Source: an uncultured Prevotella sp.
GTDB lineage: Bacteria; Bacteroidota; Bacteroidia; Bacteroidales; Bacteroidaceae
DNA length: 64,000 nucleotides
Direction of reading: 5' to 3'
NCBI GenBank assembly: GCA_947170725.1
Contig: CAMVUM010000001.1
Coordinates: 218,502 to 282,501, forward strand
The first letter of the stretch is position 1, and each line of letters begins with the position of its first letter. Below are positions 1 through 8,926 of this stretch, piece by piece. Under the pieces are notes generated by a model that saw nothing but the letters and a program-made list of their open reading frames with translations, did not search any database and was not told where the DNA came from. Made by a program: the position numbers and the translations under genes.

Positions 1-93
1 GGTAGTGGATTTCGGGCAGAAGTATAAACGGACACAAGTGAGCTGTCAATGAGAATAGCAGCCAATGGATATAATGGTAACTGTCATGTCTGC

Positions 94-133
94 AAAAAAA
101 CAGCCCACGAAACCTTTGGGGCATCGTGGGCTG
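94..133 (-). terminator. Rho-independent terminator of the DUF349 gene
   Basis: A perfect 10-bp inverted repeat, CAGCCCACGA (101-110) against TCGTGGGCTG (124-133), is followed on the minus strand by a run of seven T. It lies about 75 nt past the stop codon of the DUF349 gene and is oriented to end that transcript. Confidence 0.85.
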
Positions 134-206
134 TGTTGATAGCAATGCAGCTATCGTTATTGAGACTAACTATCTCTTTTAGCTTTGTGTGTCTGTCAGA
201 CCGCTC

Positions 207-2078
207 TTATTCCTTGTTTTCGGCGTTGATAGCCTTGATCTTTTCACGAACAAGATTCATTTCGTCTTTCAGTTTCTGAACCTTGCGGTTCATTTCGTCG
301 ATGAGGCTATTGCCTTTCTTGCTTGAAGCATTGAGGAAACCGATGTTGTTTTCGTATGTCTGCACTTCGCTGCGTATGGCTTCATATTGGCGCATCAGGC
401 GTGCGCGCTCGTTGTCGAGAGCGTTTTCGCCTTGTTCTGCCACGTTCTTCAGCTTATTCTTGAAGTTTGACAGGCGTCGACGTGCAACACTGATATTCAG
501 TTCCTTGTATATATTGTTCAGGATGTTGTGATATTCCTCATAGAGCTTGTCTTTCTCCTTGTATGGCACATGTCCTATGGCATTGTATTCCTCAACGAGT
601 TTCTGAACAGCTTCCTGTGTCGCTTCTGCTGCATTTTCAAGGAGAGCCTGTAGTTTGGCTATCACCTCACGCTTAAGTTCCAGATTCGTGTGTTCCTCGC
701 TTCGCTGTCCGGCGTTGGCGGAATTGCGTGCTTCGAAGAAGTGGTTGCATGCTCCGAGGAATTCTTCCCATAGCTGGTCGCCCAACTTTTTGGGTACGGT
801 TCCTATGGTCTTCCATTCTTTTTGCATGGCCATCATCTTGTCTGATGTGGACTTCCAGTCCGTGCTGTCCTGCAGAGCCTTGGCTTTTTCCACAAGTGCA
901 CGCTTGCGATCGGCGTTATTTTTGAATGTTTCTTTGAGTGTCTTGAAGTATTCCGCCTTGCGTCCGAAGAAGTCGTCGCAGGTTGCACGGAATCGCTCGA
1001 ATATCTTGACATTCATTTTTTGTGGGGCAAATCCTATGGTTTTCCATTCGGCCTGCACCTCGATGATTTCTTTTGTATGGCGTTCCCAATCGTTGGTTCC
1101 TTTGTTCTCCTCGGCTGCGATAGCCTCCACCTTTTCACAGAGTGCCGTCTTGCGTGCCAGATTTTCCTCTTCCTTGGCTCGCAAGTCTTCAAAGTGCTGC
1201 TGGTGACGCTTGTTTATGACAGTCGATGCGGCCTTGAAGCGGGTCCATATTTCTTCTCTCAGCTCCTTGTTTACAGGGCCTGTCTCGCGATATTCCTGAT
1301 GGAGTTTCTGTAGCTGGTGGAAAGCGCTGATGAGGTCTTCCTCTTCTGCCAGTTTTTCGGCAGCCTCGCAAAGGCGTGTCTTGGCCTCCAGATTCTTCTT
1401 GAAGTCATATTCACGTGCTTCGCTGTTCAGCTTGAGCAGATCATAGAACTGCTCGACATAGAGCTGATAGCTGCGCCATACCTCGTTGGCACGTGCAGGC
1501 GGAATGTTCTTTATTTCTTTCCATTCCTGTTGCAGGGCTTTGAATTCCTGATATGATTTGTTGGCTTCTTCGGGTGAAGTCACCATAGCCTTGATTCTCT
1601 CAATGATGTCCAGCTTGCGCTTGAGGTTTTCCTCTTTCTCAGCTTCTTGTTCCTTGAAGATACGTGTGCGCTTTTCCTTGACAATGCTCATTTCGGCCTT
1701 AAACGCTTCCTCACACTCGTCGGGCACTATCTGATAGCTCTCCGGATCGCCTCCGCCGTCGATGTATGCCTTGTGGGCAGCCTCACGTTCGGCTGTGAGC
1801 ATTTTGTAGAAAGCCGTCTTCAGCAGGTCGATTTCCTCCTTTACGGGAGGTTCTTCGCTGTGTGCGATTTCCTTAACTCTTTCGAGCACTTCCTTCTTTG
1901 TCGTGTAGACCTTGCGGAACGTTTCCTCTACGGGAGCAACAGTTCCCTCTGAAGCATTGTCTACCTGGTCGGTTGCCTCTTCCATTGCATTTCCGGCAAC
2001 GGTATCAACGGTTTCCACCACGTTTTTCACGTCTTCTGTCTTGCCCATTTCGAGGGCATTTTCTTGAGAGTCCATCAT
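207..2078 (-). CDS. DUF349 domain protein, five repeats
   Basis: This is a 623-residue soluble, highly charged, helix-rich protein. Five DUF349 units are visible through their W-K-x-I-G/P-x-P signature: EWKEIKNIPP (about residue 185), YRETGPVNKE (260), EWKTIGFAPQK (345), EWKTIGTVPKK (420) and NAIGHVPYKE (500). The first 55 residues are acidic and low in complexity, and the C-terminus is a predicted coiled coil. Proteins of this build are near-universal in Bacteroidales; their function is not established, so none is assigned here. The gene is alone on its strand, with its own terminator downstream and a TAnnTTTG-like element upstream. The start MMDSQEN matches the beginning of the acidic segment; the second Met is equally possible. 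Confidence 0.9.
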   Translation of the reverse strand: MMDSQENALEMGKTEDVKNVVETVDTVAGNAMEEATDQVDNASEGTVAPVEETFRKVYTTKKEVLERVKEIAHSEEPPVKEEIDLLKTAFYKMLTAEREAAHKAYIDGGGDPESYQIVPDECEEAFKAEMSIVKEKRTRIFKEQEAEKEENLKRKLDIIERIKAMVTSPEEANKSYQEFKALQQEWKEIKNIPPARANEVWRSYQLYVEQFYDLLKLNSEAREYDFKKNLEAKTRLCEAAEKLAEEEDLISAFHQLQKLHQEYRETGPVNKELREEIWTRFKAASTVINKRHQQHFEDLRAKEEENLARKTALCEKVEAIAAEENKGTNDWERHTKEIIEVQAEWKTIGFAPQKMNVKIFERFRATCDDFFGRKAEYFKTLKETFKNNADRKRALVEKAKALQDSTDWKSTSDKMMAMQKEWKTIGTVPKKLGDQLWEEFLGACNHFFEARNSANAGQRSEEHTNLELKREVIAKLQALLENAAEATQEAVQKLVEEYNAIGHVPYKEKDKLYEEYHNILNNIYKELNISVARRRLSNFKNKLKNVAEQGENALDNERARLMRQYEAIRSEVQTYENNIGFLNASSKKGNSLIDEMNRKVQKLKDEMNLVREKIKAINAENKE

Positions 2079-2234
2079 TTAAACCTTTTTAGTCGATGAT
2101 TCGTTTTGGATTTTCTTTCCGGCTGCCTGTTTGGCGTTATAACGTCTTTTTACCGTTGAACGCGCTTCCGGCTTTGCCGTCTTTTGGCGCTCCGTCATTA
2201 ACGGAAAGCTGTCACTAATGTATCAATTTTGCCA

Positions 2235-2242
2235 CAAACTTA
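2235..2242 (-). promoter_or_regulatory. Possible -7 element for the DUF349 gene
   Basis: The minus strand reads TAAGTTTG, an exact match to the Bacteroidetes -7 consensus TAnnTTTG, about 155 nt upstream of the start codon. I see no convincing -33 TTG at the usual 19-21 nt spacing, so this is tentative. Confidence 0.4.
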
Positions 2243-2295
2243 CGTAAAAATATTGTAATTGCCTAAACTTCAAGCGTTTTTTTTCACTTTTACGG

Positions 2296-3222
2296 TCAAA
2301 TGAGCCTCTTGTGACGGAAAATCCACCAGAATATGGCAGAGATGCCGACAGAAAGAACCAGGGCTATGGCAAAACCGAAGCGGCTGTTCTCCATTCCGTT
2401 GATGAGGTTCATTCCGAAGAGGCTTGCGATGAGCGTAGGGAACATCATGAGAATGGATACGGATGTGAGCGTTCGCATGACCGTATTCATATTGTTGTTG
2501 ATGATGCTCGAATAGGTGTCCATTGTCGATTCGAGAATGTTCGAATAGATGTTTGTCGTCTCCCGGGCCTGCGTAATCTCGATGTTGACGTCTTCGATGA
2601 GGTCGGCGTCCAGTTCGTCTATCTGCAACTTGAACTTCAGCTTCGAAAGCAGCGTCTCATTGCCGCGGATGGACGTGATGAAATATGTGAGCGAGTCCTG
2701 AAGCCGGCTAAGGCCGATGAGCGACTCGTTGTTGACTTCACGATCGAGATTGCGCTTGGCTTTTTCGATGAGGCTGTTGATCTGCTTGAGTCGCTTCAGA
2801 TACCAGACGGCAGAGGATAGGAACAGGCGGAAAATCATGTCCACGTGGTCGGTGAAGCCTTCTCCGCGCTTCTGCTGGTAGCTGACGAAATCTATCATCA
2901 TGTTAGTCTCATAGTAGCAGACAGTGATGGTCACGTCACGTTTGTGGATGATACCGAGCGGAACGGTGGTGTAAGGCGTCCGCGAGCGTATTTCCTTGAC
3001 GTATGGGATACGCAGGATTATGAGCATCCAGCCGTCGTCGTATTCATAGCGGGCACGCTCGTCAGTATCGCTGATGTCCGAGAAGAAGTAGTCGGGAATC
3101 TTGAATCGTTTCTCCAGTTCTTCCTGATCCTCCTCGGTGGGACATGTCACTTGTATCCAGCAGTTGGGCTGCCACTCCTCGAGGGTGGTGAGCCCTCCGG
3201 TTGTGTTCCAGTAAGTCTTCAT
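2296..3222 (-). CDS. corA: CorA-family divalent cation transporter
   Basis: CorA proteins form inner-membrane pentamers that import Mg2+ and sometimes Co2+ or Ni2+. The 308-residue product has the long soluble N-terminal domain (about residues 1-240, helical and charged) and two membrane helices at the very C-terminus. Between them is the selectivity-loop signature FGMN. The loop then reads LINGMENSRF rather than the enteric MPE-type continuation, which is usual in the divergent CorA-like group. I chose the ATG at 3222 (MKTYWNTTGG) over an upstream in-frame start, because GGAGG sits about 8 nt before it and the upstream 25 residues look unlike the family. A TACCTTTG element about 140 nt upstream could drive it. 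Confidence 0.88.
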   Translation of the reverse strand: MKTYWNTTGGLTTLEEWQPNCWIQVTCPTEEDQEELEKRFKIPDYFFSDISDTDERARYEYDDGWMLIILRIPYVKEIRSRTPYTTVPLGIIHKRDVTITVCYYETNMMIDFVSYQQKRGEGFTDHVDMIFRLFLSSAVWYLKRLKQINSLIEKAKRNLDREVNNESLIGLSRLQDSLTYFITSIRGNETLLSKLKFKLQIDELDADLIEDVNIEITQARETTNIYSNILESTMDTYSSIINNNMNTVMRTLTSVSILMMFPTLIASLFGMNLINGMENSRFGFAIALVLSVGISAIFWWIFRHKRLI

Positions 3223-3363
3223 AATTGCTAATCCTCCGTTTTTTGCGAACAAGAAACAAGCGCGGCGGATTAGCTCTTCCGGAGCTATCCACGGCACCTA
3301 AAATGTTAAGTTCTCCGCGTGATAATCGTCCATAAATTCTTATTTGATTTTACTTTTGCGATG

Positions 3364-3371
3364 CAAAGGTA
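3364..3371 (-). promoter_or_regulatory. Candidate -7 element upstream of corA
   Basis: The minus strand reads TACCTTTG, a full match to TAnnTTTG, in the intergenic stretch before the CorA gene. The -33 position is poorly matched. The rest of 3223-3542 shows no coding potential. Confidence 0.45.
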
Positions 3372-3542
3372 AGAAAAAAGTTGTAAACAGCCGCCCAAAC
3401 ACATTAAAAATCGAATAAGAATGAAACATTCAGCCAGCCTCTATATGGTGTCGTACCCTCATAATGGAATGTCGGCTGACATGTTTCATGCCCCCTGAAA
3501 TGCCTCCGCAGCCATGTTCCCGTGAGTCCTGATAAAATGGAA

Positions 3543-3586
3543 ATGAGGACCGGAGTAAGCCAACAGGCAATACGTCCGGTCCTCAT
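3543..3586 (-). terminator. Probable terminator after pepD
   Basis: A perfect 12-bp inverted repeat, ATGAGGACCGGA (3543-3554) with TCCGGTCCTCAT (3575-3586), has a 20-nt loop and lies 19 nt after the stop codon of the minus-strand peptidase gene. The following T-rich tract (TTTCCATTTTA) is imperfect. Confidence 0.7.
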
Positions 3587-3604
3587 AGTTAATAAGCACA
3601 GGCT

Positions 3605-5065
3605 TTATTTCTCGCCGACTTCTTCCAGCGTCTTCTTCAGCAGTTCCCAGAACGGGGCTACGGTTTCTATCAGGGCGCGCTCACTCGTCGTGTGGGGAGA
3701 GCGCATGGTCGGGCCCATCGACACGACGTCAAGGTGAGGATACTTGCCGAGAATGATGGAACACTCCAGTCCGGCGTGGTCAACCTGTATGATGCCGTCC
3801 TCGCCGTTGAGTTCCTTGTAGATGCGGAGCAGCAGATGGAGGATTTCGCTGTCGGGATTGGGGTCCCAGCCGCAGTAGCTTCCGGAAGTCTCCACCTTCA
3901 TGCCGGCCATGGAGAGACAGCTCTCAATCATGGTTGTAACGTATTCTTTCATGTCTTCGCGTGCGCTGCGTGGCAGGAGCTTGATGGCAGCGTGACCGGC
4001 CTCAATGTCGATGATGGCGAGGTTGCTCGATGTCTCGACAACGTCGGGATATGACGGAATCATGCGGATTACGCCGTCGTGGCAGGCGTAGATGGCGTTG
4101 ACCAGATTGTCCTGGATTTCCAACGGAACCTCCGTCTTGGGTGTCTCTGTTTCTTCGGCGGTGAACGATATGCCGCTTTCTATTCCCTTATACTCGTCGA
4201 TGAAGTCCTGTTCCCATTCTGTGACGAGTTCTTTCAGTGCCTTAATGTTCTCTTTCGGCAGTGTCAGGACAACTTCGGCCTTGAACGGAATAGCGTTGCG
4301 CATGTTGCCTCCGTGCCATGTCGCCAGGCGCGCCTCACACTCGGCGATGGCCTCGCGGACGAAGCGCACCATCAGCTTGTTGGCGTTTCCGCGGCCCTCG
4401 TGTATCTCAAGGCCGGAGTGGCCGCCCTTGAGTCCCTGAAGAGTCACGCGAACGGCAGCGTCTTCCGGGTCGGTCTCGGCTTCCTTGTAGTCGAGTGTTG
4501 CGTTCACGTCGATGCCGCCGGCACTTCCGATGACGAATTTGCCCCATGTTTCGGAGTCGAGATTGATGAGAATATCGCCGTTGAGTTCGCCTTCGGGAAG
4601 ATTCGTCGCACCGAAGAGACCTGTCTCCTCGTCGGCTGTGATGAGTGCTTCAACGGGTCCGTGTTTCAGTGTCTTGTCTTCCATTATGGCCATGATTGCG
4701 GCCACGCCCAGACCGTTGTCAGCGCCGAGGGTCGTTCCTTTGGCTCTCACCCATCCGTCTTCCACGTAAGTCTCAATAGGGTCGTTGACGAAATCATGCG
4801 TGCTGTCCGGTGCTTTCTGTGGCACCATGTCCATGTGGGCCTGCAAGATGATACCCTTGCGGTTCTCCATTCCCGTTGTGGCGGGTTTGCGCATGACGAT
4901 GTTGTCGGCAGCATCCTTGAATGCTTCCACGCCGGCTTCCTTTGCGAAGTCAAGCAGGAACTGCTGCACTTTCTCCAAATGTCCCGAAGGACGCGGCACC
5001 TGTGTCAGCGCGTGGAAGTTGCGCCAGATGCACTCAGGGTTGAGGTTTTTGATTTCTGTAGCCAT
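3605..5065 (-). CDS. pepD: Aminoacyl-histidine dipeptidase (PepD, M20)
   Basis: This is a cytosolic zinc dipeptidase that cleaves Xaa-His and other dipeptides. The 486-residue product carries the M20 metal ligands and active-site motifs in order: LQAHMDMV (about residue 78), LGADNGLGVA (about 115), ADEETGLFGA (about 145, with the catalytic and ligand Glu pair), GGHSGLEIH (about 215) and VDHAGLECSI near the C-terminus. The dimerisation insert lies between them. I start it at ATG 5065 (MATEIKNLNP); the 64 residues encoded upstream in frame are Arg/His-rich and unlike the family. It lies only 20 nt downstream of the stop of the membrane-protein gene on the same strand, so the two are probably co-transcribed. 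Confidence 0.93.
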   Translation of the reverse strand: MATEIKNLNPECIWRNFHALTQVPRPSGHLEKVQQFLLDFAKEAGVEAFKDAADNIVMRKPATTGMENRKGIILQAHMDMVPQKAPDSTHDFVNDPIETYVEDGWVRAKGTTLGADNGLGVAAIMAIMEDKTLKHGPVEALITADEETGLFGATNLPEGELNGDILINLDSETWGKFVIGSAGGIDVNATLDYKEAETDPEDAAVRVTLQGLKGGHSGLEIHEGRGNANKLMVRFVREAIAECEARLATWHGGNMRNAIPFKAEVVLTLPKENIKALKELVTEWEQDFIDEYKGIESGISFTAEETETPKTEVPLEIQDNLVNAIYACHDGVIRMIPSYPDVVETSSNLAIIDIEAGHAAIKLLPRSAREDMKEYVTTMIESCLSMAGMKVETSGSYCGWDPNPDSEILHLLLRIYKELNGEDGIIQVDHAGLECSIILGKYPHLDVVSMGPTMRSPHTTSERALIETVAPFWELLKKTLEEVGEK

Positions 5066-5085
5066 AATAGGTTGATTTTGTAGGT

Positions 5086-6087
5086 TTATTGTATTAATAC
5101 GTTTGTTCGTTTCGTAAATGCCAGCCACGCCCACGCCCATATTCCGAGCATTATCACGAGTATCGTCTGGACTGTGTGGACGATGAGGACGAAGTAGAGG
5201 GCGTCGCTTTCGGCCACGCCATAGAGAATGAGCATGGTCTTGACGGCGAAATGCCATGGCCCGGCACCATTCGGAGTGGGGACCAGGACGGCAATGCTTC
5301 CGGCGACGAAGGTCACCAACGCACAGGCCATTCCGAGGCCGGACGTAAAGCTGAAGCAGAAGAACGTGAGGTAGTAGTGGAGGAAATAGCAGACCCAGAT
5401 GCCTATGGTGAAGAGTGCGAACAGCGGCATGTTGGCCACGTTGCGCAACGACATCACTCCCTGTAGTATTCCGCCCAGCGTCGTTTTCACCTTATTATAT
5501 ATAGCGAGCTTCTTCAGGAGCAGATGGAGAAGGAGTGCTGCGGCTATGGCGCAGACGGCCGTCACGGCATATCCCGCCGGCGAAAAACCGCACATGATGC
5601 TTTCGACGCTTGTGCCGGTGCGGTCGAAGAATATGTCGAATATCCTGAACTGGAGCAGCAGCGCCATTCCCGCCACGGCCGCCACTACAAGCGAGTCGAT
5701 GGCGCGTTCGGTCACCACCGTGCCCAGTGCCTTTGCAAACGACACCCCGTCGTAGCGTTTCAGCACCCCGCAGCGCGTGAACTCGCCGATGCGCGGGATG
5801 ACAAGGCTGGCGGCGTAGGACAGAAAGACAGAATTGACACAGGTCGTCGTGCGCGGATGTTCACCAGCCGGCTCCAAAGTCTGCCTCCACCGCAGTCCGC
5901 GGAGCAGCTGGGCGCCAATTCCGAAGGGAAAGGACAACAGCATCCACGTCCAGTCCATGTCGTGGCTCATAAAGTGTCCGATGCTTTTGAAATCGAACCC
6001 GCGGTACATCCAATAGAGAATGACACCGCCAAGAATGACCGGCATCATTATCTTGATGATGCTCTGTACTGTCTTTTTTAGTTCCAT
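5086..6087 (-). CDS. UPF0104 / lysylphosphatidylglycerol synthase TM-region protein
   Basis: This 333-residue integral inner-membrane protein has about eight predicted hydrophobic helices, starting with residues 11-30. Family hallmarks are the early GLRWRQTL segment, IPRIGEFTRCGVLKRYDGVSF (the PR-x-GE-x-xR motif, written here across about residues 100-120), VVTERAIDSL and the late VPTPNGAGPWHF loop. This domain is shared by MprF flippase regions and the YbhN group, so lipid handling is a reasonable guess, but no substrate is known. It is the first gene of a likely two-gene operon with pepD. Confidence 0.85.
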   Translation of the reverse strand: MELKKTVQSIIKIMMPVILGGVILYWMYRGFDFKSIGHFMSHDMDWTWMLLSFPFGIGAQLLRGLRWRQTLEPAGEHPRTTTCVNSVFLSYAASLVIPRIGEFTRCGVLKRYDGVSFAKALGTVVTERAIDSLVVAAVAGMALLLQFRIFDIFFDRTGTSVESIMCGFSPAGYAVTAVCAIAAALLLHLLLKKLAIYNKVKTTLGGILQGVMSLRNVANMPLFALFTIGIWVCYFLHYYLTFFCFSFTSGLGMACALVTFVAGSIAVLVPTPNGAGPWHFAVKTMLILYGVAESDALYFVLIVHTVQTILVIMLGIWAWAWLAFTKRTNVLIQ

Positions 6088-6189
6088 ACGATATGCAAAT
6101 ATACACTATTTTGGGCGTAACGCAAAATAAAATCCTCACAAGTTATTTTCGATTAGGGCTTTCCCTATCCATTTTTCGGGATATCCCCA

Positions 6190-6219
6190 TTGACTTTATG
6201 TTTAAAATCCTTATCTTTG
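6190..6219 (+). promoter_or_regulatory. Bacteroidetes-type promoter
   Basis: TTG at 6190-6192 is followed after 19 nt by TATCTTTG at 6212-6219, matching the -33 and -7 consensus for the Bacteroides primary sigma factor. It lies 65 nt before the lipoprotein start codon at 6284. Confidence 0.7.
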
Positions 6220-6283
6220 CAAAGTCAGCGGTAAGGCCGGTGGGCCGTCCGTTGTGAACTGATAAACATTACTATTGACTGAT

Positions 6284-7141
6284 ATGAAAAGAATCCCGGC
6301 TTATCTTTTGTGTGCTCTGCTTGTTTTGACCGGCTGCGGCACAAACACTCATGCTGAACAGGGAGCTTCCAACGGGGCTGTGTTCGGTTCAATCTTCGGT
6401 TCCGTTCTCGGTGGAATTTTGGGCGGTCCGCGCGGCAGCGACATCGGAACGCTTGGCGGAATGATCGGCGGAGCCGTGATCGGTGCATCCGTAGGAACGG
6501 CCGTCGACAAGGCCGAACAGCGAGACCGCTACCCGCATGGCGGCTATGAGCGTCCGCACCGGAGCAACGACAATGGCGACACCGGCCGGTATGACGACGC
6601 GCGCGGATATGACGACGGCAGCGGTTTCGATCCGTCCAACAGCGGAGATGACCGTATCACGTTCGACTCATCACCGTCTGACGGCTATCCGTCTGCCGGC
6701 AGCGACGTCTATACCACGGTCCGCCCACGGACGGTATCGCTCGAACAGCTCAGCCGGAACGTGTCGGGAGGCAGCGGTGTGCGCTTCAACAGGCTCATCG
6801 AAATACGCAACGCCAGCTTCGTGGATGCTGACGGCGACGGCGTGATACGTCGTGGGGAGCAGTGCAAGGTTTCGTTTGACATCATGAACCGCTCGTCGGA
6901 ATCGCTCATCGACATCAATCCCATCGTGGCCGAGACAACGGGAAACACTCATATCCACATATCTCCGTCGGTGAAAATCGAACGCATCCCGCCAGGACGC
7001 GGCATGCGCTATACGGCCGTGGTCTTTGGCGACAGAAAGCTGAAGGACGGTGAGGTCGTCATCAAGGTCGGCGTCGTTCAGGGCGGCAGCGAGATCGGTT
7101 CGCAGGTGGAGGAGTTCCATGTTGCCACGAAGAAGAAATAA
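6284..7141 (+). CDS. Glycine-zipper lipoprotein
   Basis: This is a predicted outer-membrane or periplasmic lipoprotein of 285 residues. The N-terminus has a signal peptide ending in the lipobox LTGC, with Cys about residue 17. Residues 28-75 form a glycine zipper (GSIFGSVLGGILGG, then GMIGGAVIGASVG), which is typical of membrane-associating repeats. A His/Asp/Gly/Ser-rich low-complexity linker follows. The last 120 residues form a predicted beta domain (RFNRLIEIRNASFVDADGDG onward) whose DADGDGVIRRGE stretch looks like a calcium-binding loop. I chose the ATG at 6284 over an upstream TTG because it begins the signal peptide. The function is unknown. Confidence 0.85.
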   Translation: MKRIPAYLLCALLVLTGCGTNTHAEQGASNGAVFGSIFGSVLGGILGGPRGSDIGTLGGMIGGAVIGASVGTAVDKAEQRDRYPHGGYERPHRSNDNGDTGRYDDARGYDDGSGFDPSNSGDDRITFDSSPSDGYPSAGSDVYTTVRPRTVSLEQLSRNVSGGSGVRFNRLIEIRNASFVDADGDGVIRRGEQCKVSFDIMNRSSESLIDINPIVAETTGNTHIHISPSVKIERIPPGRGMRYTAVVFGDRKLKDGEVVIKVGVVQGGSEIGSQVEEFHVATKKK

Positions 7142-7744
7142 ACACTCCGGATTATCGGTATGTATTCATGGTTGGATTTCACATTTTAGTAGTCCAACCG
7201 GTAAGATAGCCTTTCTACGGACGGAGAACGTGTGGTAGTCATTGCTGATGAATAGATATTGAAGATTCGTTTTATGTCACAGCTCTTTCATTTAAGTCTC
7301 ATATAGTTCAATCATGTAAATAACAGGATGAAAATACATATAGACGTTTCGTTAAATGAAATAGACAAGAGAGCTTTTGTTACATGGGTCGCGTAACGAT
7401 GTTACACGGCCCATGTAACGATGTTACGCGGCCCATGTAACGGTGTTACACGGCCCGTGTAACATTTGGTAAATGAAAGAGCCGTGGTTTTATGTGCTGA
7501 TTTTTCATGAATTTATGCTTGGTTTTAAAATAAAAAATGTAATTTTGACTCCGAAAAACTGTCATAATAAACAAATAATGGCAGTGAAATGATAGTGACA
7601 GGAAGTCGTGTATATAAGGAAACCGCAGTAAACAAAAGTATACAGGCTTGTTCGGATAATTTCAGAATGGCATTTCCACGCAGACTGTTTTTACAGGAAA
7701 ATTATTTCCGGTGGCTGCTTTCCACTATTAACTATATAAATAAT
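7142..7744 (+). other. Intergenic region with palindromic repeats
   Basis: This 600-nt stretch has no convincing gene. It holds a weak stem-loop at 7170-7199 (GGTTGGA/TCCAACC), possibly a terminator of the upstream gene, and the four-copy 22-bp palindrome array at 7379-7463, listed separately. An in-frame extension of the next gene back to 7589 is unlikely to be translated, since the lipoprotein signal peptide starts at 7745. Confidence 0.6.
7379..7463. repeat. Four tandem copies of a 19-bp palindrome, 22-bp period
   Basis: Units begin at 7379, 7401, 7423 and 7445, exactly 22 bp apart. Each is a palindrome of the type GTTACACGGCCCGTGTAAC, separated by the trinucleotides GAT, GAT and GGT. The copies differ at positions 7-13 but mostly keep dyad symmetry. 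There are no unique spacers, so it is not a CRISPR array. It could be a cooperative operator array or a terminator-like repeat. Confidence 0.9.
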
Positions 7745-8416
7745 ATGAAAAGAACAAGCGTATATACATTCGTCTTTAGTTTAATCCTCTGTGGTTGTAT
7801 TAATTTTAATCCAAAGGGTGAAAAGGTAGACGAAGAAGTGGCGAAAGAAGAGGTCGTGGACATTCAGAAGGATGATGCGGAAATGGATGAAAACACTCAT
7901 CTTAAATTTAAAGGAGTGCCGATAGATGGTACTTTAGAGAAATTCGTTTCACGGATGAAACGCAAAGGTTTCAAGCATGTAGAGAGTTTGAACAACTGTG
8001 AAGTGCTTGAAGGTGATTTTGCAGATTTCAAGAAGTGTACTATTTATGTTAGCACGCTTGACAGCAAGGATTTGGTTTCAAGAATCTCAGTCGCTTTTCC
8101 TGAGCAGGAGCAGTGGGAATATCTTTATGGCGACTATAAATATTTGAAGGAATTGCTTACTGAAAAGTATGGCAAACCATCAGAATGTGTCGAGCGTTTT
8201 CAGTCTACTTATGGAATGAAGCCGCAGGATAATCAGGAACGGATGTTAAATGTTGGGCTCGATAATTGCACTTATGAGACACATTTTGCCGTTGGAAATG
8301 GGGAAATAGTGCTTTGGATAGGGCATGACGGAGTCTCTTCATGCTACGTAATGCTTTCTTATAAAGACAAGATTAACGGCAATGCCGTTAGGGAACACGC
8401 AAAAGACGATTTGTAA
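7745..8416 (+). CDS. Hypothetical lipoprotein
   Basis: This is a 223-residue protein of unknown function. The start at 7745 gives a textbook lipoprotein signal (MKRTSVYTFVFSLILCGC, lipobox LCGC), then an acidic linker, then a globular domain with alternating strands (for example FKGVPIDGTLEKFVSRMKRKG). The pattern resembles small periplasmic domains common in Bacteroidales lipoproteins, but I recognise no specific family. A longer in-frame form from 7589 would bury the signal peptide and is rejected. The DUF805 gene follows 21 nt later and the CoiA-like gene overlaps that one, so the three may form a transcription unit. Confidence 0.75.
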   Translation: MKRTSVYTFVFSLILCGCINFNPKGEKVDEEVAKEEVVDIQKDDAEMDENTHLKFKGVPIDGTLEKFVSRMKRKGFKHVESLNNCEVLEGDFADFKKCTIYVSTLDSKDLVSRISVAFPEQEQWEYLYGDYKYLKELLTEKYGKPSECVERFQSTYGMKPQDNQERMLNVGLDNCTYETHFAVGNGEIVLWIGHDGVSSCYVMLSYKDKINGNAVREHAKDDL

Positions 8417-8437
8417 CAATATATAAAAGGATAGGAT

Positions 8438-8926
8438 ATGAATATCAAACAGACTCCAACGCTCAGTTTTTCAGAGGCATTTAATAGTGCGACAAGTAAG
8501 ATTTTTCAGTTCAATGGACGTGCCCGCCGTTCGGAATATTGGTGGATGATGGTGCTTTTGTTAGCTGTCAATGTCATCTTGACACCGTTTATCGGAATCC
8601 TTGTTGATTTGGCGACAATTCCTTTGACGTTCCGACGGCTCCATGACACTGGACGAAGTGGATGGTGGTGGGGTGTTTATACCATCTTGCGGATAGCGTT
8701 TGGGGTATCTTTGATTTACGATTTGGTGATGGCAAGTCTGAATGCGGAAAACATGCAAGGATATGAAGAAGAACTTGCTTTTGCGCTTTTTGCCAAGTAT
8801 ATTATATGGTTTGTTGTGATAGGTATCTATAAGATTGTCCTTATAGTCTTTATGTGTATGGACAGTAATATCGATGAAAACAAATATGGGAAGTCTCCAA
8901 AATACATAGACAGTGCCGTTCAATAA
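8438..8926 (+). CDS. DUF805 membrane protein
   Basis: This 162-residue inner-membrane protein carries the DUF805 signature: RARRSEYWW near residue 29 and TFRRLHDTGRSGWWWG near residue 65. Four hydrophobic segments lie at about residues 36-58, 76-96, 112-122 and 126-145. DUF805 proteins (E. coli YhaH type) have no agreed function. It is placed 21 nt after the lipoprotein and its last 14 nt overlap the start of the CoiA-like gene, suggesting translational coupling. Confidence 0.88.
   Translation: MNIKQTPTLSFSEAFNSATSKIFQFNGRARRSEYWWMMVLLLAVNVILTPFIGILVDLATIPLTFRRLHDTGRSGWWWGVYTILRIAFGVSLIYDLVMASLNAENMQGYEEELAFALFAKYIIWFVVIGIYKIVLIVFMCMDSNIDENKYGKSPKYIDSAVQ

Noticed and set aside
655..1206. Long plus-strand reading frame inside the DUF349 gene
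   Set aside because: It is antisense to a well-conserved gene and has no family resemblance.
4079..5083. Plus-strand 334-codon frame over pepD
   Set aside because: Pure antisense shadow of the peptidase; no domain.
7379..7463. CRISPR-like repeats
   Set aside because: Period is 22 bp with only 3-nt gaps and no unique spacers.
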